From positions 62,001 through 126,000 of the forward strand of contig JAAVTG010000012.1 in assembly GCA_011947345.1 (NCBI GenBank): DNA of 64,000 bases, in the 5' to 3' direction. Position 1 is the stretch's first letter. Each line of letters begins with the position of its first letter. Positions 42,451 through 54,191 of the stretch are shown here, piece after piece. The notes under the pieces are model-generated. The model saw only the letters and a list, made by a program, of their open reading frames with translations. It was not told where the DNA came from and did no database searches. Source of the DNA: Phytophthora quininea. Taxonomy: Eukaryota; Oomycota; Peronosporomycetes; Peronosporales; Peronosporaceae. Position numbers and translations under genes: made by a program.

Positions 42451-45400
42451 AGGAACGCATTAAAGTCCATCAAATACAGCGAGAAGACTTCTCTCTTGCA
42501 AGGCAACAGCAGCAGCCGGACGAAAGGTTTCGTTGAAGCGATCCCATGCGCCGGCCCTGGTCGGTGTCTGGTCCAAGTTGTACAAGCTCGGTGGCCTTGA
42601 ATTGCCCCCACGATGCGTCGGTCGTCTGGTCTCGAGACTTGAAGGGTTGACGGATCGAGTCTGACGCAGCGTTGCCAATTAGTCTGCCGAGCTTTTCCAG
42701 ACAAGACTCTGCGACTGCGACCGTCTCGATGACTTGATCGCTTTCGGCGTCAAGAGCAAACACCGTCCACGAGTATGAGAGTGCAGTGTCCTTGCGACCA
42801 CCACCTCGACGACGACGACCGAGTACACCGCGGACATCAATTTCCTTGCCTTCCTCGTTGAAACCTTTCCTGTTTTCCACGCACGGTAGGGTATCCGTGT
42901 TTCACTCGCATGTACCCACGGCCACGAACAGCGTCGAAGCCTCGCAGAGATCTTGTCTGGCCAAGCTGAAGACGCAGCCGATGTCTGCCAAGTCGTTGGA
43001 AAGCACGAGAAAGAATAACGTCGGCCCAACGCGGCTAAAAGTCCAGCCGACGATGTCAACACGCCGAGCTTGAAGGCCAACAAACTCCCAACGCTGCTCG
43101 CTCCGCCGAGAACCGCAAAGTGCCACGAACTCGAAGACTCCGCCCCTTTACCACAGCAGTTAAAACATCGAACTGGGACATCCCATCGGGCATCGACTCG
43201 CCAGGCCAACTTCGAAGTGGTGGCATTCTCATCAGAAGAGAGAGAGCGTCGGCGCCGGTCCGCTTGACGACTCGTCAATGACGAGATGCAGCAGCAAACA
43301 GTACCAGCAGCTTCGGCGTTTCGACTACCAAGATGAGAGAAGCTCGGTCGTCGATCCGTCTTGCAGGGAGTAGAGTGCAGCTACCGTAGCATACACTCAA
43401 AAGTGACATGTTAGCTTCTGCCTGATCTTCGTTCGTTGTTAAGTGTACCTACCACGGACTCGGCAACTTGGCAGCACGTTCTGCTGGTTCTTCTACTTGG
43501 CGATCGCGGCGCAAATTGCAAACTGGGAGGCTGAATCCGCCGCGGTGGCCGCGGTCGCATCTGATCACCATGTTGTCCATCGCCAACGTGCTCGTCGAAG
43601 GTCGAGCCGAGAACTTGTCGTATCAGGTTGCCTTTCAGGGAAATTGTCGCTCGACGCGCTTGCGACCAACGCTGCCAACTCAGCATGCCAACGACCTGGC
43701 TCAACCACAACAGCAACAAAAACTGATCAAGAATTCCAAGACGATCGAGACTTCACAAGAACGTACCTCGCATGCGATCTTGTCATGACTGTCAGCCGAA
43801 GTCGTAGCCTTAGAGGTGCTGTCCAGCGCTACCTTTATCCGCCAACTTGGGCGCGATCGAAGAGGTTGGTCGAGCTACAGACACCACCAACAGATCAATA
43901 AAAAAGAAAACATATCACAAGAGAAATCGTGTTGCACCAACCTCTTTTCCAGCTGCGAGTCTTCAACATTTTTCTGATTCCCGTCGCCTTGGAGTGTCCT
44001 TTTGGCAAACGCGCGAACGAAGGCAAAGTACTCCGCACGAACATGCCGCGTGCTCAAACCGCGAGCGGCTTTGAAGCATCGTCGTCGCAGCCGAGCCCCA
44101 CTTGCTTTCCCGGCAGCCCGCCGTCGACGGCGACATTCGCAGCTTTCCCCGAAGATCTGTTCAAGCGGCGCCTTCTTCTCCCCATCGACTGGGTCCAGCA
44201 TTCTTGCGCCGTCGATTTCGCACGCCGTCGACAGCGCGAACGTGCTTGATGTCGTCACTCGTCCTTGTCTGCAACTTCGTACGTCAAAGCCGCCGCATTG
44301 ACGACAGGGTGGCCTGAAGCAGAAGTCGCACACGGTGTGCGGCACACCTGATTATCGCTACAACCACGTGCGCCAATATTCACGCGAGGCAATCGACACT
44401 GGCCTGGCCTGTCGGCAAACACAACACCGATCTTGCCTGGCGATTGTCCCCGCTGCTCCTCGCGTTGTCAAACCTACCGCAGCAGCGTCGCCGCCATTCG
44501 GCCGCATTTGGAAGTTATCGCAATTGACGGCAGCGAAGACAGCGTTATCGTCGCTCGCACGCGTACCTCGTGCAGTGATCTTGCCGCTAAATGCGATCGC
44601 CTCCCGTCCGTCAAAACCAGCACGGCTGCTCGACCGTGAGCATCGAAGCCGAGCTTGAAGCGATCTTGCAGAAATGTGACGAGCCTGGGTCGGTCGTAAT
44701 CGCCTTCGATTGCGCTGCGGTCGCGTCAGACTGCCAGTGCAGCGCACCTGTCGAGCGATATAACGGCGAGCGTAACACCGCTGTGCAATTCACAGCAGCC
44801 GGTCGGCATGGATTGCTGCAGTACCGCCGCCGCACGTGTAGCTGCCACGAGCAGATCGATCGGCGTACTGCATCCGTGACCGCCAAATAAACGGCGTGCA
44901 CACAGCACAGCGAACATGCCTTCTCAAGTTGTGCACAGCTGGAGAGAGAGCGTCAAGTGTACCGCTGTGCAGTTCGTCGCAGCACGCCGGCAGAGCTTCG
45001 TCGCTTGGTCAGCACGGGCACCTTGGGGAACGGGTTGTTTTGCGCTGGATTGGGACCTGCTACCGCTGTGGTTGTCTTCGTCGGCTGTACAGATCGGCGG
45101 CTGCCTGGAACAGGAAGTGCTGACCGCAGTGCTGGGGGTAGATACGTCTGTGCAGCGCCGGTAGCACTGCTACACCGGAAGTGTTCGCCGCGCGCGTGCG
45201 GTAGCTCTGTACAGGTCATCGCAGCGGCATGCACAGTCACCGATGTCTGGCGCCAACATGTTGTGTTGTAGCACCACCCCGTCGTAGTCTAGTAGTTGTT
45301 GCCACGAGCAGAGCTTTCGACGTTATGCGGCTGTGACCGCCGAATAAAGTCGTCTGTTGCAGTACACTTGTCTGAAGCCGGAATAATAGCGGCCCGCGTC

Positions 45401-48400
45401 GTAGTCACCGCAGAGGCACTCGTAATGGCGCCGGTCAACAGACTTGCACATGCGCACAATAGCATGCTGGGTCCAGACGCGCAGCAGCGATGACTTCCCC
45501 GGTAGCTGGACTCCATACATGAACGGCGCAGCAGGTGTGTGCGATCACCTCCCTGGATAGCGGACTACTAGCAAAGCCGCTACGCCGATACGTAAGCCGC
45601 GAGATGTCCAGCAAGTGACGCCCGCGGCGAGCTTGGTACATGAACGTGCGGCAGTCATCCTGTGCTGAAGACTACCAGCGGGACGTGCACATCGTGGGCA
45701 AGCGAGCTCGCGATGGACGGGAACGAGTGGGTGTTGCCGTGCCTGTGACCAACTCGACACCGCAGACGCCGGTAGTAAAGTCCACGAGACACACGGCCAA
45801 GCCGTCGTGCTGCAAGAATACCGGCCCACAGTCGACGCCGTCCACTGGACGGGCAGCTCCCAGTGAGATGATGGACTTGACGCAAAGTAGACCCGCTTGG
45901 CAGACTTGTCGGCGGTGATCTTGTCCTCCATCCTGGCTGCGAACCTCGCCACGCCGTCGCCAGTACCGGTGATCGGCTGGGTGATAGCACTGTGCTGGAT
46001 GAAATGCCCGCGTGCCGACGGACGAGCAGCTGCATCTTGCAGTAGTCATCATCACGGCGTAGTCATCGCCAAGTCATGCATGTCATGCATGTCATGCAGT
46101 CGATCTGATCTTGGTGTAGTCGCCCGTGGGTGTTCTGCCAACTGCTACAGCGGTAGACACGGTGCTGCACAGGAGGGATGGTCGGTGGCCGCCGGTGTGC
46201 ACGCGTGGTCACCAGTACAGGTCACCTCGCTGTGGCAGCCTCGTAATGAGCAGTGTGCGTCGGTCTTCACACACGGCCGATCAAGCGTCCATGCAGACTA
46301 CATCGCGTAGCACCCGCATCCAGCCGTAGAGAGCACCGCCCAACGGCACGATCAACCCAAGCCACTGCCATCACTGGCATAGCGCAGCAGCAGAAGGCGA
46401 CACGGCCGTCACTGAAGCCGATGTGCTCTTGTTACAGTCGCCGGTACGTGCCTCCGCTGCTTCAGACATTGCAGCCGGAGACAATGACACCGTACAGGAT
46501 GGGTAGTCAGCGGGCACGCGTCGTCACCAGTAGCCGTGGCAGCATTGATGTTACTAGTAGTGGTCTTCGCACACCGCATGTCGGGCTGTGCCATGTAGTA
46601 GTCGTACCCAGCAGTAGATAACCTCGTCCAATGGCACGGCCACTCGAGTCACCATCCAGTGCAGACGTCGTCGGTGTAGCCGAAGCGATCTTGCTGCAGT
46701 CACCAGTACATGCCACCGTCGGATGGCTGGGAGCAGAGCCTGAAGCAGTAGTCGACAGTACTGTACCGGATGGACCCCTTTGTAGTCGGCAGCCGAGGCC
46801 TGGAGCAGGAGGTAGTGTGCAGCCTCGTACGCGACCAGGCAACACGCTCAATGGGGTAGCCTGGAGGCGGTAGCACCCCACCGTCGAGAGCGCCAGCCCA
46901 CAGCGGGTAGTGGAGGTGTTGAGGCCATGTAGCTGCTGCTGGACAAGTTCTTGTCGAACCCAATGGCACGGGCTTGGTGCGTGTTGGCTGTGCCTTGCTC
47001 GAAGCTATGGTGTAGTCTCTTAGCATGGACTGGAGACCACCATGCAGCGAGAACGCCGCGCAGTGGCTTGTCGGATCAGCGACCCAGTGCTGATGGCAAG
47101 CTGGCCGGCTGGTGTCGTGGGCTTGGTGGGCTTCGGCTTCGGCAGCAAAGTGACACCCGACCGGAGAGAAGTTGAGGCGGCTGCAGTGAGGCCCCGCACA
47201 GCGACAGCTCTGGGCCGCGCCGCTTGCTGGCAGAGACGCACACTTGAGGCGAAGGTCAGGTTGGCGGTGCGGCCTTGAGTCGATGTCCGCGCCGCTAGGA
47301 GATGGCGTCCCTTCAAGATCGACCGAGAGCAATCACATCGACAGCGCAATCAGTTGCAGGCCACGAAAACAACGGTGCCGTACACTCCGTACGTACCTCA
47401 ACGGAGACAGCCCGGGCCGACGTACTCAGACGCTCGAACGCACACCGAGCGCGCAGTGCTGGACGACTCCGTGCTGGAACGCAGGGAGCGGTGTACTCAG
47501 ATGGCACTTGGTCGATGGATGCCCGATCAAGTCGAAGGGCCGTCGGTCAAAACGCCGACACGGCGAACATGACTCGCGATCCCGGCAGCATTTCGGGCTC
47601 TTTACAGTTGCCGGCGCGAATCGCAAAATGAAGCTCGACTCCGAAAGTCGGAGCGGTCGGCGCTGGCCGCCAGTGCTTTCGGGCCCTGTCGCGGTTGCAA
47701 GTTCGGTGGACTGGTCCCACGCGGCTTGCTGTCGCGCGGCGACGCAAAGTTCATGCTCGATAGCTTCTTGCGGGGACTACTGCGTCGGGATTCTATTGCC
47801 GACGGCGGCCAAATGCGCCGGAAAACCAGTCCCCGATCGGCGTTGAGAGGGTCGCGCTTACAGCGAGCGTGGACAAATCCCTCGTTTGGCCGCAACAAAA
47901 GACGCCAAACCAGATCGAGCAGGCCGCACAAAACGCGCCGAAATCAGACCAAGTGCGACGACCGGCGGGCTGGCCGCTTCTCTCGCGCTGACGCGAGCGC
48001 TCGAGGCTCCGAAAGTGCCGAGTGTCAGACGCTCGCGATGCGGAGTTTGTATGGGCAAGGCTCGACAAGCTCGGTCGACTCGGTCGACTCGACCGAATGC
48101 TCATTGCAGCAGGCCGTTGTCGACCGGTGCGTGCCAGCACTGCGGTTGCAACCGACCTGGTTCCGCCTTGTAGCGCACCTTTGATCCAGTCGCTCGCCAG
48201 CCTCATGCAATCGTCTGCATGTCCAATGTCAAGTCAATGCCAGCATCAATGTCCCGGCACATTCAGACGCGCACACACACACTACAGGCAGGCTACCGGA
48301 GCCTCGGAAGACGGCAACGTCTGATTTCGTGACCGGCGCTGTGTCGTTCGACTGGGTCGCGCGCGGGGCTGCATGTCTGCTGTCCGCGACGCCAAGCCGT

Positions 48401-48820
48401 TCGGCACACGGAGTGCTGACAGAACTGCGCTGTTCCACTACGGCAGGCCGGACAATATGCACTAAGACCAGTAGGTTGTCCGTTGGCGCAGACAATGCTC
48501 TCGTGTGGAGAAGAGCTTCCCATACACGAACGAGGCAAGAGGTGGCGCATCTTGCCGCCCATGGAGCTGCGGCAGCCAACTAGGCAACAACCGACCAGGC
48601 AGCAACCAACTGGAACAACCAGCACGGCTCGCCATGCTCGCAGGCTGCAGCGGCATTGACATTGATATTGACATTGAAGTGCTCACCACACGTCACAGAC
48701 GCAAATGATTGTCGCTGTAGCTCTATTCGCATTAAAGTACGCCGCGATCTTCCCGCATCGCTTCCGCATTCTACGACGCTGATGGAGCTCTCCAGTCTTC
48801 GTACGTGAGCGGCGGCGCTG
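42451..48820. other. Array unit 2 spacer, no recognised gene
   Basis: Near-identical to 33840-40221, including the minus-strand coding-like stretch (42470-43126, same TGA), the (GTCATGCAT)x3 minisatellite and the GACATT microsatellite. Small differences are deletions and substitutions, such as 12 bases fewer near 44260 and a GTACCCACGG variant near 42913. Confidence 0.6.
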
Positions 48821-49096
48821 TCCAGACAGGAGATCCACGACGACGTGCTCCGGTCGCTTCCGAAGCTGCACACGGCGCTGCGGAGCGATCCGTCGACGAC
48901 CGACCGACTCTGGAGACGAACGTCAAGTGACACGGCCAAGGTCAGCACGTTTGAGTTGGTGGGGGTGGCTCCGACCGCCGATCAAGACGGGACGGAAGTG
49001 CAGTACGCGATCGCAGCGTCGACACAAGTGCACTGCCATCTGAACGAGGTCTTGAGCGTCCTCACCAGTCCAAATTCCAGCGACTATGAAGGAACG

Positions 49097-51049
49097 ATGG
49101 AGACGCTGTACGGCAAGCGGTTTGATGGCGGCGAAGTGCTTTACCATGAACGGTGTCACCTCACTCCCAACGCGGACGAACATGAAGGAAACTTTAGCAC
49201 CGGAGGCGACGTCCTTCTGGATGTCAAGATGGCGTCGCTGCGGCCGAGTTTGCTCAGTCTCGTCCCCAAGAGCGTGTGCCAACCGGACCCTCGAAGTGTG
49301 CAGCGGTTCTGCTTCCAATCGCTCACACATCATTACCCCGGCGCGGACCGAGCGGTTCACGTCGTGAAGACGCTGCCCAGGCGGATCCACGACCAGATCG
49401 TTCCTCGGGACTGCTGCTCGTCGCTGTGCTGCGATGTCGACCACCTTGGCGTGGCTTTCGACATTGAATCCATGTCAGAGGACGAAGACACAGGCCAGCC
49501 TGAAACCACGCGGATCTTCGTTCATGCCTACGCGGCGACTCCTTTATCGGACGGGTTTGATCAGCGGCGGCTCAATCGCACAGCGATGCCCCGTGTTAAT
49601 TCAGAGGTGAAGCATGTGCTGCAGCTTCTCGTCAGCCAGTTGACCGGCTTCGAACGGATCATCAAGCGCCGTCGACTGGGTCTCCAGTCTTTCATTTATT
49701 TCCCGCCGTCCATCAGTAAGGAGGCGAACGAGCAGCCCACTCGCTGCGTGTGTGTGAGTTGTCTGAAGCGGTTTACTTTGTTCCGACGCGAGTTTTACTG
49801 CCAAGTGTGCGGCCACGTCGTGTGTGGGGATTGCTCCCAATTCTACGAGGTAGAGCCTCGCGCAGGTGAAATCCGGAAGAACCGCGTCTGTCGCCACTGC
49901 GTCAACAGCGTCGACGCGTGCACTTTCGCCAGCGAGGACGTCGCCGCCGCGCTGGGGCCGAACGTCGTCCCCGTGCGACGCAGCTCGGGCTGGTCGCAGA
50001 TCTTCGACGACGACGAGCTCGACAGCGAGGACGAAGACGACGGCTGTGCTGGCATCGTGGCCGAATTCCACTCCGGAGGCCGCATCGACAGGTTTGAGGA
50101 GCTCGCCCAGCTCGGCGAGATGATGGCGAGGGCCAAGCAGCGACTTCGCGCCAGAGCACCGCCCGCACCTCGCCCGCGAGTGCAGTTTAGCCTGCCTTCA
50201 AACCCAACGTCGATCGTCCCTCGAAGTGGCGGCAGCGCTCTTGAGATGACCAAAGTCCGCGTCCAACGGCAGCTGGAAAGGTATCTCAACCGCTCGCTGG
50301 CCGATGCGCAGGAGAAGTACTCGCTCCACAGCTTGGAGACGGCCAGTCTGACGCGGAACTACCGATACGCTTTCGACGCCGGCAAGACCAAGTACGAAGG
50401 CCACCCACTGCCTCCGATCCCGACCGCAGCGCGGGAATCGCTTCGTCTGCAGCATCTCCGGGCCTCGGGCATCCTAGAGCCTGAATACGACCACTCTGCG
50501 CTCGATTTGATCGCCCAAGTGGCTGCGAAGCGACTCGACTGCCCCATCGGCTTCATCTCGCTAGTGGACGAGTCCGTCTTCCACTCGGTTGGGACGTTCC
50601 CACCGCGCAACTTTGGCTTGCAAGCTCCACGCGTAGAGAGCATGTGCGCCCACACCGTGTACGTCGACAAGCCGCTGGTCATCAAGAATGCGCAGAGCGA
50701 CCTGCGCTTCGCTCGGATGCTGGTGGTGCGCGACCACGGCGTGAGGTTCTACGCCGGCTTCCCCATTCGAGCGCCCGACGGCTCCATCGTGGCGACGTTG
50801 TGCGCTTCGGACCGAGTCCCGCACACCAACATTTCGGACGCAGACTACGCCACGATGCAGACGCTAGCGACCGTGGCGGCGCAGATGATCGCGCCGTCGA
50901 ACCGCGTGCTCAGCATCCCGCAGCAGCCGAGGATGCAGTCGGACGCCATCAGTCGAGTCCAGCAAAGAGTGCACAGCCACGACAATCCCAGTCGCAAGAA
51001 GCCACTGAAGCTGCAGAACTCCAAGATCACCATGATCCAGTGGAAGTAG
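49097..51049 (+). CDS. FYVE-GAF protein, array copy 3 (5'-truncated)
   Basis: Same structure as copy 2: open from the repeat junction, first ATG at 49097, 650 residues with zinc finger and GAF domain complete. It shares copy 1's D-S-E acidic stretch and HTN, but has its own change (SLADAQEK for SLVDAQEK). The mosaic of shared variants suggests sequence exchange between units rather than simple stepwise duplication. The downstream spacer is cut off at 51524. Confidence 0.7.
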   Translation: METLYGKRFDGGEVLYHERCHLTPNADEHEGNFSTGGDVLLDVKMASLRPSLLSLVPKSVCQPDPRSVQRFCFQSLTHHYPGADRAVHVVKTLPRRIHDQIVPRDCCSSLCCDVDHLGVAFDIESMSEDEDTGQPETTRIFVHAYAATPLSDGFDQRRLNRTAMPRVNSEVKHVLQLLVSQLTGFERIIKRRRLGLQSFIYFPPSISKEANEQPTRCVCVSCLKRFTLFRREFYCQVCGHVVCGDCSQFYEVEPRAGEIRKNRVCRHCVNSVDACTFASEDVAAALGPNVVPVRRSSGWSQIFDDDELDSEDEDDGCAGIVAEFHSGGRIDRFEELAQLGEMMARAKQRLRARAPPAPRPRVQFSLPSNPTSIVPRSGGSALEMTKVRVQRQLERYLNRSLADAQEKYSLHSLETASLTRNYRYAFDAGKTKYEGHPLPPIPTAARESLRLQHLRASGILEPEYDHSALDLIAQVAAKRLDCPIGFISLVDESVFHSVGTFPPRNFGLQAPRVESMCAHTVYVDKPLVIKNAQSDLRFARMLVVRDHGVRFYAGFPIRAPDGSIVATLCASDRVPHTNISDADYATMQTLATVAAQMIAPSNRVLSIPQQPRMQSDAISRVQQRVHSHDNPSRKKPLKLQNSKITMIQWK

Positions 51050-51524
51050 AGGAACGCATTAAAGTCCATCAAATACAGCGAGAAGACTTCTCTCTTGCAA
51101 GGCAACAGCAGCAGCCGGAGGAAAGGTTTCGTTGAAGCGATCCCATGCGCCGGCCCTGGTCGGTGTCTGGTCCAAGTTGTACAAGCTCGGTGGCCTTGAA
51201 TTGCCCCACGATGCGTCGGTCGTCTGGTCTCGAGACTTGAAGGGTTGACGGATCGAGTCTGACGCAGCGTTGCCAATTAGTCTGCCGAGCTTTTCCAGAC
51301 AAGACTCTGCGACTGCGACCGTCTCGATGACTTGATCGCTTTCGGCGTCAAGAGCAAACACCGTCCACGAGTATGAGAGTGCAGTGTCCTTGCGACCACC
51401 ACCTCGACGACGACGACCGAGTACACCGCGGACATCAATTTCCTTGCCTTCCTCGTTGAAACCTTTCCTGTTTTCCACGCACGGTAGGGTATCCGTGTTT
51501 CACTCGCATGTATCCACGGCCACG

Positions 51525-51758
51525 GATAACTTTCTTCGCGTCTGCTGCTTATGGCAACCACGACGCCAAGCAATCGGCGGACCAGCTGGCACTTTGGTGA
51601 AGCTTGTCACCGTAGAAAGGCCTCAAGGTGCTCCATACAGCTCACCAGGACGACCGTCTGCAAGCACGGACCAGTTCGCTGACGCCACAGCCCCTGCTAC
51701 CGATGAGGTCCCTCCTTTTGATGGATCACTCTTCGATTTACCTTGATCCGCCAGCACC
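51525..51758. other. Array/paralog junction
   Basis: Unit 3 ends after CCACGGCCACG; from GATAAC onward the sequence is unrelated to the spacer and leads within 235 bases to the diverged FYVE-GAF paralog. It is presumably that gene's own promoter region and marks the right breakpoint of the amplification. Confidence 0.6.
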
Positions 51759-54039
51759 ATGAGCTCGACTCGATCAGGACGGTCGAACAGCGTTCGCTCC
51801 AGACGAGCAACGTCGCGAGCTCGAGCACCGACGTACCACCGCAAGACGTCGAGTTTCAAGTCGTACCGACCGCCCCAAGAGCAACGTCGCGGCGGGTTGG
51901 CAGTACGCGGCAACGACGGCGACAAGCGGATGCTGTTCACCGACCAAGAGATGGCCGACGATCTGTTGGCGACGGTCCCGAAACTTCACGCTGCCATTGC
52001 CATGGACGCCCGGGGAGTCATATGTGGCACCGCAAAGGCAGGAAGGACGGCGTCGTCTTCTATGAACTGATGCCGAGCGCCGACGGCACCGACGACATGG
52101 ATTTGGCCCACGCGTCGTTGGCCAAGACACAGCTCAGGTGCCATCTGAACGAAGTGCTCAACGTGCTCATCAGCAACGAATCCAGCAACTACCAAAGCAC
52201 CATGGCCGCCCTCTGCGGCGACAAGTTCCGCGATGGTCGCGTGGTATTTCAGCAGCGCTGTCGGTTCTCAGAGAACTCGCGTCGGACGCTAGCGGATCTG
52301 GACAGCACGGAACCGGAGACCGACGGACAAAAGCTGCTGATCAGTGTCAATACAGCGACGTTGCAGCCCAACCTCCGCCTTAAACTACAGTCCAAGAAGA
52401 AGCGACAACCGCAGAAGTTGTGCTTCTCGTCCTTCACGCATCAATACCCAAGCAACGATCGAGCGGTGCACGTGATGAAGACGCTACCGAAGCATATCCA
52501 CGACCAGTTGATCCCCGTGAAGAGCGTACGGCGCTACGTCGCGAGTTGGATCACTTGTCTGTAGCGTTTGATATCCAGTCGACGCCAGCTCCTGGCGGCA
52601 GTAGCAGTCAGAGGACGAGCATTATTGCGCATGGATATGCTGCAGTGACTCCACCCGAAGCGTTCGGGGCCTACGTACCGAATCCGAGAGCACGAGTACA
52701 TGTAGCTGCGCCAACGAAGTCTCAAGTCGTACGTCGTCGTGGCGCGATCATCAACCCGGAAGCCAAACACGTGATCGATATGCTGACACGTTCACTGGGA
52801 GAGCTCGAGCGAGTCATTCGCCGTCGCCGGTTTGGCTTCCAGTCGTTCGTCTACTTCCACACGTCGACTCTGGGACACCCGGAGCTGAAGTCGTGCTCGA
52901 TCTGCCTCAAGAAGTTCTCGCTCATCCGCTGGGACTTCTTCTGCCAACTCTGCGGCCACATGGTCTGTCGGGACTGCTCTCAGCAGTACGAAGTTGAAGC
53001 TCGTGTTGGTGAAGTTCGTAAGAACCGCATCTGTGTGGAGTGTGTCGTTCGAGTTGACGCTTGTAAGTTTGAAGACGAGAACCTCATCGCACCGCTCGGG
53101 CCGGTGGTGGTGGACGATGATCACTGGTTCTCCGACAGCGAGTTGGAGTCGCTGGAAGACTCGGAGACAGCTAGCGTTGAAACATACCCTTCCAGTGCAT
53201 CGATGAGCGACCAACTCCACAATGACTTGGCTTCCGACGATCCCAGCACGCGCTCGCTAGCTCTCGAGCAGCTTGGTCGGATTCTGAGTCCGACGAATTC
53301 TGTGTCTTCCGAACGACAAAAGCGACGACGGAGACATAAGAGTAAAACCCCGCCGAAGGACTTTGCGGAGAAGGTGCGCTGGGATATCGAGCACCATCTC
53401 AAGCAGAGCTTGCGTGTAGCTGAGAAGACGACTCGGTCGGAAGACTGCGACGTGGCTGACCTGGAACGGGACTATGCTTTCGAATTCGACAGCTCTCGGA
53501 CTCGAGACCCAAACCATCCTCTACCGCCAATGCCGGAACATGACAAGGAAAACAAACGTCTCCGATATATTGAAGAATCTGGGGTGCTCAACGATAAATA
53601 CGACCGAGCGGCTTTGAATTTGCTAGCACAAGTTGCAGCCAAGCAACTCGGCTGTCCGGTGGGCTACGTGTCGATGATAGGCGAGGAGACTTTCCACGCG
53701 GTCGGCACATTCCCCATTCGACCTCCAGAGATGAACGTCGCCCCAAGAACGGAGAATATGTGCGCACATACCGTCTACGAAGACAAGCCGCTGGTGGTCA
53801 AGAACCCGCAGCGGGACATGCGCTTTGCACAGATACCCATTATCAAGGACGCCGGCGTCAAATTCTACGCCGGTTTCCCCATTCGAGCGCCGGACGGAGC
53901 CATCGTGGCATCACTTTGTACGTCGGACTTCAAACCACACGACAGCATCTCCACGAAAGAGTATGCGACGATGGAGACGCTCGCCAAAATTGCAGGGCAG
54001 CTGGTCGCACCTCGGCGGCTTCCTGCTGCAGCGTATTAG
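51759..54039 (+). CDS. START-like/FYVE/GAF protein, diverged paralog (two frame breaks)
   Basis: The ATG at 51759 (MSSTRSGRSNSVRSRRATS) opens a basic Ser/Arg-rich N-terminus, then MLFTDQEMADDLLATVPKLHAAI, the segment where the array genes begin. Zinc finger: CSICLKKF, FCQLCGHMVCRDC, CVEC; the FYVE basic motif is again non-canonical (RWDFFC). An acidic/Ser linker (DSELESLEDSETAS) follows, then a Lys/Arg-rich stretch (ERQKRRRRHKSK) and the GAF domain (MCAHTVYEDKPLVVKNP, KFYAGFPIRAPDGAIVASLC). Single-base losses near 52025 and in a C run near 52518 break the frame; corrected length is about 760 residues. The array amplification may have been seeded by this tandem pair. Confidence 0.8.
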
Positions 54040-54191
54040 CCGTCGTGGCATTTGCCGGGATATAAGAACACGTGATCCAGTGAACAACCACAATGGCAAA
54101 GCAGATGGAATGCCTATCCCAAGTTTACCGGCGCAGCTGTTGACTGTGCTGATAGTGATTTTGTCGTCACTTTTCAAGCCTCTGCGTCAAG

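Larger units (their letters stand above)
31611..51524. repeat. Tandem array, 8.6-kb period, 2.3 units
   Basis: Unit 1 31611-40221 (8,611 bp), unit 2 40222-48820 (8,599 bp), unit 3 48821-51524 (2,704 bp, truncated). Each starts at the same TCCAGACA inside the FYVE-GAF gene and continues through its 3' end into a long spacer. Units differ by scattered substitutions and small indels (for example one C missing near 51208 in unit 3, and 12 bases between units 1 and 2); identity looks above 99%. The junction joins spacer sequence (GAGCGGCGGCGCTG) to the interior of the gene, so copies 2 and 3 lack the native start. Unit 3 breaks off at 51524, where new sequence leads to a diverged paralog. Confidence 0.95.
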
